From NCBI GenBank assembly GCA_009103225.1, contig RHPI01001891.1, positions 15,997-41,318 on the forward strand: DNA of 25,322 nucleotides, given 5' to 3'. The number at the start of each line of letters is the position of its first letter. Position 1 is the stretch's first letter. Below are positions 19,543 through 25,322 of this stretch, in pieces. Position numbers and translations under genes: made by a program. Under the pieces are notes generated by a model, which did no database searches, was not told the origin of the DNA, and saw nothing but the letters and a program-made list of their open reading frames with translations. The stretch is from Chlorokybus atmophyticus. Its lineage: Eukaryota > Streptophyta > Chlorokybophyceae > Chlorokybales > Chlorokybaceae.

Positions 19543-19584
19543 ACAAAGGAGCAAGTGATGAAGGCCAAGCTGCCCGCGTGAGAG

Positions 19585-19964
19585 TGTTAAGGGTATTCCT
19601 ACATCCGGTCAGCTTGCCCTCTGCAAAGGAATACACAAGAGGACCTCGATGACTTCGGACTGAGTTCGAGCAGACTGCAAAGCAAGGCCTTACAAGAACC
19701 GTTGGATTTTGATGGATACAAAGCTGAAAGACACGTAGAGTAGCTTGTCGGATAGATTTTGAGGTTAGCTACGTGGTGCAACTTACAGCACAGGATTTTG
19801 TTGAGTAGACCGTATGGTGTGGCTTGTAGACCAGCAATGTGTGTATCTGGTGCAGAATTTGGCGGGTATAAGACCCGCGGACTTGTTGCCTTAATATAAG
19901 CTATAGTGTTGTGATGTAGCATGTCACCCATGTGCATTTGCTTGTCAACGTGTGTATGTCAACA
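19585..19964 (+). repeat. Copia 3' LTR
   Basis: The LTR runs from TGTTAAGGG to GTCAACA and aligns end to end with the 5' LTR, differing by about 18 substitutions, mostly transitions, and one 2-bp indel. It is preceded by a weak purine-rich stretch (gtgagag) that may serve as the polypurine tract. Confidence 0.94.
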
Positions 19965-19969
19965 GCAGG
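19965..19969. repeat. Target-site duplication GCAGG, right copy (copia)
   Basis: Exact match to 17315-17319. Outside it, the minus-strand gag tail of gypsy copy B continues as AALMAHVAQLEENKEQDHQ. Confidence 0.95.
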
Positions 19970-21769
19970 CTTGATGGTCCTGCTCTTTGTTCTCCTCCAG
20001 CTGTGCCACGTGCGCCATCAGGGCTGCCACCTGGTCAATAGCCGGTGGATTGGTTGGTGCCTTTATAGCAGCACCTCCAGCACGAGGACGTCCCTTAGGT
20101 CCTCTATGCTATGAAGCGCGGTTTTTCCCTCTGTAGCCAGCTTCTTCCTTGCGGGCCCCAGCGTTGTTGTTGTTGTTGGGTTGTGGCTACCAGCGTTGTT
20201 GCCGTTGTTGCGATCACCAGCGTTGTTGCTGTTGTTGTAGCCGCCAGCGTGGTTGCTGTTGTTGTAGCCCCCGTTGTTGTTGTTGTTGTTGTTGTTGTTG
20301 TTGCCGCGGTAGCCAACAGCATTGCCGTTGTTGTAGCCAATAGAGGGCCGCAGCTCAGGGAACTTGAGCCAGCATACTGTCTCCAAGTGTCCCGTCTTGT
20401 GGCAGTAGTCGCACACAAGGTTGCCGTAATCTTTGGTGCACTCCTTTTGGTAGTGGCCATGTCGACCACACCGGTGGCACAGCACTGGAGCCACAAGGGC
20501 AGCATGAGCTGACCGTTTATCCTTGTGGTGGATGCCTTGCGGCTCTCAGCTGCAGTCCCGCCGAAGAGGCTCTGCAGTTGTGCCTGCCATAGGCCGCGAG
20601 GCACTGCGGTTGATGTCCAGCACCGCTTTCTCATACACTGCACGCTTATGGATGGCTTGTGCAGTCTCGAAAGCTTCCTTGAGGGTGTAGCCGAGGGGCC
20701 TGCTGTAGTTCAGCGTCAGGCGCGTTGACTCACTCAGGGTGGGATCCAACTCGGCCACATACACCACTGCTGCCGCCTCCTCACTGACGATCTTGTAGTC
20801 AGTGTCTTTAAGCAACCCTTCCAACCGTNGCAGTCGGAGAGGGTCCTCGTGGGGCTTCCGTCAAAAACGCCTCAACTCCTCCACCTTGCAGTTGGTTTGA
20901 GGTGGGAAGGTGCGCCGGAGTGCGGCGTAGAGGTCCTTTAACGGGGAGTCCGACATGGCCGCGCCCACCGTAAGCGCGGGTGCACGCAATGCCACTGAGC
21001 CGAGGGTAAAAACACTGCCTCCCGCTGGAGCACGCAAGTTCGGTGTTGGTAGCAGGGGCGTACCCATCTCCAATGCTGCAGCTTGCTGCTCCTCTTGTTG
21101 CTCCCTGATGATGGCAGCGGTGCGGTTGAGTATCCTGATCCGGCGCTCGGCCTTCTTGCTTTCGATCTCTGCAGGAGTCAATGAGGCCACTACCACCTCA
21201 ACTTCTTCATTCTCTGCCTTCTCCATGGCTGCAGCTAGAGTGAGACCCGTGACTGAGGCTGGCGGGGCCGCTGCTACAGGGACAGTAACCAATGGGCTAT
21301 GCAGTGACGTGGCGGCTATTGTGCTGGCCAACTCGCCATAGCCATCAATCTTGTGCAACTTAGCGACGGACTTCCACACATCATGTGCTTCGTAATCAAG
21401 GTATTGAGCGGACACATGAAACAATACCTCATCTGTCCAGTACTTGCTCTTGAGGGCTTGATGCCGCATCTTGGAGTGGAACTTGATGATGAACTCGGCA
21501 AGTGAGGTGGTGCCAGGGCGTCCGGGGAAGCGTAGGGAGTTGGTTGAGCTGGAAGGCTCCATCTCTTCGTCGTCACTGTCCGACGGTGGTGGAGATGCTC
21601 GTTGGCGAGGAGTGGAGTGAGAGGAGGTGAAGCCGGAGACGGGGCGTGAGCCTCTGCTGCTACGGTAATCGCTCCCTTCACTTGCGCGCTCGTAGGTAAG
21701 GTTGGAGGTTGGGCTCCAGCTGTTGAGGTCCCCTTCTTCTATTGGCGAGAAAGGGGTGGGCCTGCTCAT
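19970..21769 (-). pseudogene. gag: gag of gypsy copy B (capsid, two zinc knuckles, Asn-rich tract)
   Basis: The start is the ATG at 21769 (MSRPTPFSPIEEGDLNSW). An acidic Ser-rich N-terminal part leads into SLRFPGRPGTTSLAEFIIKF, then the capsid block KDLYAALRRTFPPQTNCKVE, EDPLRL and LKEAFETAQAIHK. Two CCHC knuckles follow, CHRCGRHGHYQKEC (20479-20438) and CDYCHKTGHLETVC (20413-20372), then an Asn/Gly-rich tract. TGA codons at 20861-20863 and 20546-20548 interrupt an otherwise continuous frame. A frameshift near 20,070 precedes the copia insertion. An undetermined base, n, lies at 20829. Gag forms the particle that packages the element's RNA. Confidence 0.88.
20270..20303. repeat. (GTT)n microsatellite encoding poly-Asn
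   Basis: An uninterrupted run of GTT units, read as AAC (Asn) on the minus strand, lies just after the second zinc knuckle of gag. Copy A has a shorter (AAC)n run at about 5,792-5,820 at the same place, so length varies between copies. Confidence 0.9.
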
Positions 21770-21993
21770 ACAGCTGATGCAATGGTAAAAGTGGATGAAG
21801 GGTAGAGTGTTTGTGCTCTACAATGGGATCTCCAGTGCTGCTATCACCCGATACACTAGCGCTTGTGCGCGCTATGCGATGACGGTGACAACACTGCACT
21901 GCGATGTGTACAACTACAAATTGCGATGCTGATGTACAGCCTGCAACTACACTCACTTGAGCAAAGAGGGTGACACTGTAAGTCAACAAGCCA
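21770..21993 (-). other. Leader and possible primer-binding site of copy B
   Basis: On the minus strand TGGCTTGTTGACTTACAGTG starts at 21993, identical to copy A at 4062. The leader then runs to the gag ATG and shares CAAGTGAGTG and other blocks with A. No gene is seen in it. Confidence 0.4.
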
Positions 21994-22585
21994 CTACTAT
22001 AGGTAGTGCTGTTTACACAGTTCTTCGCGTGAGTGGAAGAGAAATTACACTGTTAAGTGAGGTGAATGAACAAGCAACACGTGGATGCTATGCCCTGACT
22101 GATGCCAACAAGCACACCGCGACCAAGTACACAAAGCTCACAGCAAGGACAAGCACAGTGCACAAAAACATGCGCAGGCTCTTACACGGTGAGGGGATTA
22201 TTGGGAACCGGGACGGTGTGTTTCGTAGTTCAAGTCGCTTCACAAGCTCTTAGCTTTCTCACTTACAGTGTCATCAGCTGATCCGGTAAACACTGTGCCT
22301 ACTTATACAAGTCAACTCATGACTGTTCAAAACATAAGCTAACGGTCATATCGAAGCTATTTCCACAGGGAATCCCCATTCGATATAGAATCCGACTTAT
22401 AACTGAACTCACAACTGAACAGCTACGCGCGGTGCCTATGTAGGCTATGGTCATGAGCTACTCTAGCAACATAACCTAGCTACTGGTCAGAGACGCGCGC
22501 GGGTTGCCATGCTGGTAAGCCGGGTGAGGGTCTCGCTGTAGGCATGCCCGATGACGACTGGCATGCTTGGGCGACAGGCATGACA
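21994..22585 (-). repeat. Probable 5' LTR of copy B
   Basis: Read on the minus strand it starts TGTCATGCCTGTCGCCC at 22585, like the LTR of copy A, and shares many blocks with it down to cagcactacct. Its outer end (forward ..GGCATGACA) abuts the duplication AACA. The inner border is inferred from the primer-binding site and lacks a clear CA. The expected partner at the other end of B is missing. Confidence 0.6.
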
Positions 22586-22770
22586 AACAGCACAAGCCAA
22601 CTGCGCTGCGAACGCGCTATGGGGTTTTTTCCCAGACAGCATCACAGACTGCTCAGTAACAGACAATTAGCAGAGGGCAACTCCCGGGTCGCGCCTTAGA
22701 CCAGATGAGTATGGGCTGGTTGCTGGAGATGCGCTTCGCCATTCAAGGCCGACGGGTGTCTCTCAAAAAA
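22586..22770 (+). pseudogene. MTase motifs IX-X, right-hand piece of copy A
   Basis: The segment reads CERAMGFFP at 22607-22633, then SIT..SVTDN after a frame change. QLPGRALDQMSMGWLLEMRF at about 22,680-22,738 follows, matching motif X of copy B (QLLGRAMDQNSMVWLLELSF). Joined to 9,725 without the duplication, the codons at 22,590 onward continue the frame of the left piece exactly. Because motif X is found here in frame with the RT linker, the MTase is an integral part of the polyprotein. Confidence 0.75.
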
Positions 22771-23850
22771 CTTGAACACTTGTCTGGGGGGCGGGTTAAG
22801 CGCTCCAATACTGTCGCGGCCCACACCGCCTTGGAGATTGCTCACATGGAAGAGCAGGCAGCAGTCACAGTGGAGGATATCCCTGTGAAGGCGACAGCCA
22901 CGTCATGGGATCATGCCATGGGACCCTTAGCTATAGGGCTCGTGAAGGAGCAGTTCGAGGCTCTCCTCAACAACTGAAGAGCTCAGTTCAGCTTCAACGT
23001 TAAGGAGTTAGCAAGTGCTTGGTGTACCAGATGGACATCGACCTCGTCAATGATGAACCGGTGTTCAGAAGGCAGTACATATCGTCAAGTTAGAGGAAGA
23101 CTTGGTGGAGCAGCGACGCAAGGCATTGCCGGAGGCGGGACTCATCGAAGAGTCCACGTCAGACTTTGCCGCCGCCACAGTCATGCCCCTCAAGAAGGAC
23201 TTGGAGGGCAACTGCACAGAACGGCGTATGTGTGGGGACTATCGCCCACTTAACAACAGACCAAGCAGGACCGGTACCTAATGCCAACGGCGGAGGGCAT
23301 CTTCGACGACATTGGCGCGTGCAATGTGTTTAGCATTCTAGACATGCGGCAGGGGTACAATTAGATCGAGATCAAGCCCGAAGATAAGACGGCATTCTGG
23401 GGCAACCGGCAGCTCTACCACTGGATGGTCATGCCTTTCGGACTGAAAAACGCGCCGGCAAAGTTCTGGCACATGATGGACAAGGCGTTGAAGGGATGCT
23501 CCTTCGCGGGGTGCTACATCAACAACATCCTAATCTTCAATCACACGGCGGAGGAGCGTCTGCTCCACGTTGAGGAGGTGCTAACAAGAGTTCAAGCAGT
23601 AGGGATGACTGTGCACCCTGACAAGTGCACTTTCTTTACCCACAAGGTCCCCTATCTCGGCCACATGATTGTGCCCAATGGCGTGTACGTTCAACAGACC
23701 AAGGTGGAGGCTTTGGCATCTATCCATGCCCCGACAGACCTGACACGACTGCGTGCCTTCCTTGGCCTCGCCAACTACTACAGGAGGTTCGTCAAAGAGT
23801 TTGCCAAGGTGGCGCGCCCCCTCAACAAACTTCTCAAGAAGGAGACATAG
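22771..23850 (+). pseudogene. pol: Reverse transcriptase of A'
   Basis: Blocks EEQAAVTVEDIPVKATATSW, RRMCGDYRPLNN, FSILDMRQGYN and VMPFGLKNAPAKFWHMMD align with copy B. The active site reads CYINNILIF at about 23,512-23,538, so both Asp of YxDD are Asn. The thumb and connection follow to FLGLANYYRRFVKEF. Breaks include TGA near 22,975, frameshifts between 23,010 and 23,275, a TAG after RQGYN near 23,361 and a TAG near 23,848. Confidence 0.88.
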
Positions 23851-24330
23851 TGGAGTTGGAAGGAGGCCCACCAACAGGCTTTCAAAGAGCTGAAGTCGAG
23901 GCTCACCTCAGCCCCCATTTTGCAGCGACCGGACTACACCAAACCCTTTGTTGTTCGCACCGATTGGAGCAAGCTCGGCATGGGTGCTGTATTGGTTCAG
24001 CTCGTCGATAACAAGAGGGAAGGGGTGGTGTCCTACGCAAGCCGCAGCAACAACAGCGCGGAGGCCAACTACAGCAGTTACGAAGGCGAATGCCTTGCTG
24101 CAGTAAGGGCCATCTCCTTCTTCAGACGTTTTTTGTTGGGAAGACAGTTCTTACTGATCACCGACCACCAACCACTGCACTGACTCATGACCAACCAGCA
24201 TCTTACGGGCAAGTTGGCCAGATGGGCTCTGCTGCTACAGGAATACGACTTTCAGATCAACCACCGGGCAGACCTGGTCAATTAGAACGCAAATGGACTT
24301 AGTCGCAACCCCCACCTGTCAACCAACGAC
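23851..24330 (+). pseudogene. pol: RNase H of A'
   Basis: The frame runs from QQAFKELKSRLTSAPILQRP through FVVRTDWSKLGMGAVLVQ (first Asp kept, unlike copy B) and YEGECLAAVRAISFFRRF to LITDHQPL. It then continues past TGA and TAG codons to NANGLSRNPHL, where the last Asp is Asn (NADG in B). RNase H removes the RNA template during reverse transcription; this copy is dead. Confidence 0.85.
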
Positions 24331-25240
24331 GTCACTGGTGCCCAACATGAGCTGGATCCAGTGGCACCACCACCGCAGGTGGCCACCATGTTTGCCGTAG
24401 CTGCATTGCGCTCGGGACGGGACACCATCACAGGAGCGGCTCCGACAATGCCGGAACAGAGGAGATGCCAGCGCTCACCCTCGTCGACACCGACTCATCT
24501 GAACAGACCACGCCAGATGATGCCCAACCCCGGCTGCATACCTAGGTCAAGACATTTGGTTGGACAAGAACTCTATGGTCTACCTACAACATGAACAACA
24601 GGCAGGGCCAAGCGCGCGAGAGGGTGACCGCGCAGCGCTGCCAAAACTATCAATGGGAGGATGGACTCGTCTTCCGGCGTTTCCACATCCATGAAAAAGA
24701 GGTTCCGGCTTCGCACCGGCGCGAGGGCATCATTTCTACACTTCACCCAGCGTCGGGGCACTTCGGTATCAAGCGCACCGTTAGCTTGGTGAGTGCCCAG
24801 TACTGGTGGCATGGCATGCACACCCAGGTTCGCACCTTTGTTCCAAACTGCACGCACTGCGACCTGGTGCGTGCCAGCCTCAACACCCGCACCAGCACGC
24901 TGCACCCACTCTATATTACCGGCATGTTCTACCGGTAGGGACTGGACATCCTTAGAGATCTAGCACCCTCAGCTCGAGGCAACAAGTACATCCTCATCAT
25001 GATCGAGCACATTTCCAAGTGGGTTGAGCTGGTCCCCCTTCTCAACAAAAGCAGCAGAGGAACCGCTCAGGCTTTCGTCAACCATGTGCTTAGTCACTTC
25101 GGCTCATGCGCTGAAGTCATCACCGACCAGGGAGCGGAGTTCCGCGGCGAGTTCGACTCCTTGCTGGATCGCTCCTACATCGACCACCGGCGCACCTTAC
25201 GTGACCATCCGCAGGCGGAACGTACTGTCCAGACCATTAC
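24331..25240 (+). pseudogene. pol: Linker and integrase of A', truncated
   Basis: After a poorly conserved linker (MFAVAALRSGRDT matches MFAAAALRSGRKT in B), integrase has the HHCC site (LHPASGHFGIKRT to PNCTHCDLV). It reads on to ITGMFYR*GLDILRDLAPS with the first Asp, EVITDQGAEFRGEF with the second Asp, and HPQAERTVQTI with the Glu. Four residues (DGLA in B) are missing before the Glu. Homology ends near 25,240. Confidence 0.85.
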
Positions 25241-25322
25241 ACACGGCGCCTGCAGCAGAATCCGTTCTCGGCACAAGCCAGTTGTGCCGTCAGCGGCACC
25301 TGCCTTCGAGTTCTGCGAACAG
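25241..25322. other. Unassigned window end
   Basis: The sequence after ...cagaccatta no longer matches the integrase of copy B. Nothing recognisable is present in the remaining 80 bp. A further insertion or a deletion in A' could explain the break. Confidence 0.4.

Larger units (their letters stand above)
17320..19964 (+). mobile_element. Non-autonomous Ty1/copia-type element (gag and protease only)
   Basis: The element is 2,645 bp with two LTRs of 378 and 380 bp, TG..CA-type ends and a perfect 5-bp duplication. It is inserted in the gag tail of gypsy copy B in opposite orientation. The internal 1.9 kb encodes a copia-type gag, one zinc knuckle, a protease and the pre-integrase segment. It has no integrase core, RT or RNase H. 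It resembles the terminal-repeat-with-gag class of plant non-autonomous elements and would need a partner's enzymes to move. About 18 substitutions between the LTRs by hand count (roughly 95% identity) indicate an insertion that is not recent. Confidence 0.93.
9726..22585 (-). mobile_element. Ty3/gypsy element copy B with MTase and PHD finger
   Basis: The element is about 12.9 kb including a 2.6-kb copia insertion. On the minus strand it reads 5' LTR, leader, gag with two zinc knuckles, long spacer, aspartic protease, DNA methyltransferase, RT, RNase H, integrase, PHD finger and polypurine tract. The order RT-RNase H-integrase defines Ty3/gypsy. Its outer ends are TGTC and GACA with the 4-bp duplication AACA. 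The arrangement in copy A suggests one long continuous polyprotein originally. Copy B has at least four nonsense codons, several frameshifts and the copia insertion, so it is not autonomous now. Its 3' end is anomalous (see 9726-9966). Confidence 0.9.
22586..25240 (+). mobile_element. Right half of gypsy copy A (A', C half): MTase end to integrase
   Basis: Starting with the duplicated AACA, this resumes the copy A polyprotein at MTase motif IX and runs through linker, RT, RNase H and integrase. It carries numerous stops and frameshifts at a density like that of the left half, consistent with one old insertion. Similarity to copy B stops near 25,240, just past the integrase Glu motif. The integrase C-terminus, PHD finger and 3' LTR are absent from the window. 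Confidence 0.85.

Noticed and set aside
20111-20512. Val-rich plus-strand open frame that looks like membrane segments
   Set aside because: It is a shadow of the Asn-rich gag tract; the Val run comes from reading (GTT)n.
20546-20863. Two TGA codons inside gag of copy B as recoded (read-through) codons
   Set aside because: Copy A has sense codons at the matching sites and carries TAA, TAG and TGA elsewhere; other parts of B have TAG stops. Ordinary decay is simpler.
22254-22700. Possible independent small element right of copy B's leader
   Set aside because: The sequence aligns in blocks with the LTR of copy A, up to the shared TGTCATGCC start, so it is the 5' LTR of B followed by the MTase end of copy A.

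Overview
This is eukaryotic nuclear DNA dominated by LTR retrotransposons. Introns with GT/AG borders, a membrane-linked class III nucleotide cyclase, Ty3/gypsy and Ty1/copia elements, and long decayed polyproteins point to a repeat-rich protist genome, most plausibly an alga. The species cannot be fixed from the sequence. There are no operons, ribosome binding sites, tRNA, rRNA or CRISPR arrays that I can see.

Layout. (1) 1-893 has no recognisable gene. (2) 894 to about 3,400, minus strand, holds the 3' part of a spliced gene for a multi-pass membrane protein ending in a class III cyclase domain. (3) 3,411-9,725, plus strand, is the left half of a decayed Ty3/gypsy element, here called copy A: LTR, gag, spacer, protease and most of a cytosine-5 DNA methyltransferase (MTase). 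(4) 9,726-22,585, minus strand, is a second member of the same family, copy B: gag, spacer, protease, MTase, RT, RNase H, integrase and a C-terminal PHD finger. (5) 17,320-19,964, plus strand, is a Ty1/copia-type element inside B, with two LTRs and a perfect 5-bp target duplication; it encodes only gag and protease plus an unrecognised tail. (6) 22,586 to about 25,240, plus strand, is the right half of copy A (called A', or the C half): the end of the MTase, then RT, RNase H and integrase.

The window is therefore a three-level nest: gypsy A/A' split by gypsy B, which is split by a copia element. The A/A' split is supported by a 4-bp duplication (AACA at 9722-9725 and 22586-22589). The MTase frame is also continuous when the two halves are read across the gap.

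The biological highlight is the gypsy family. Its polyprotein carries a DNA methyltransferase between protease and RT and a PHD finger after integrase, so one element encodes a possible chromatin writer and reader. Both copies are broken by stops and frameshifts, but B keeps a 588-codon open frame through protease and nearly all of the MTase. Further oddities are the 3' end of B, which is not a copy of its 5' LTR and looks partly exon-like, and RT active sites YIND and YINN instead of YxDD.
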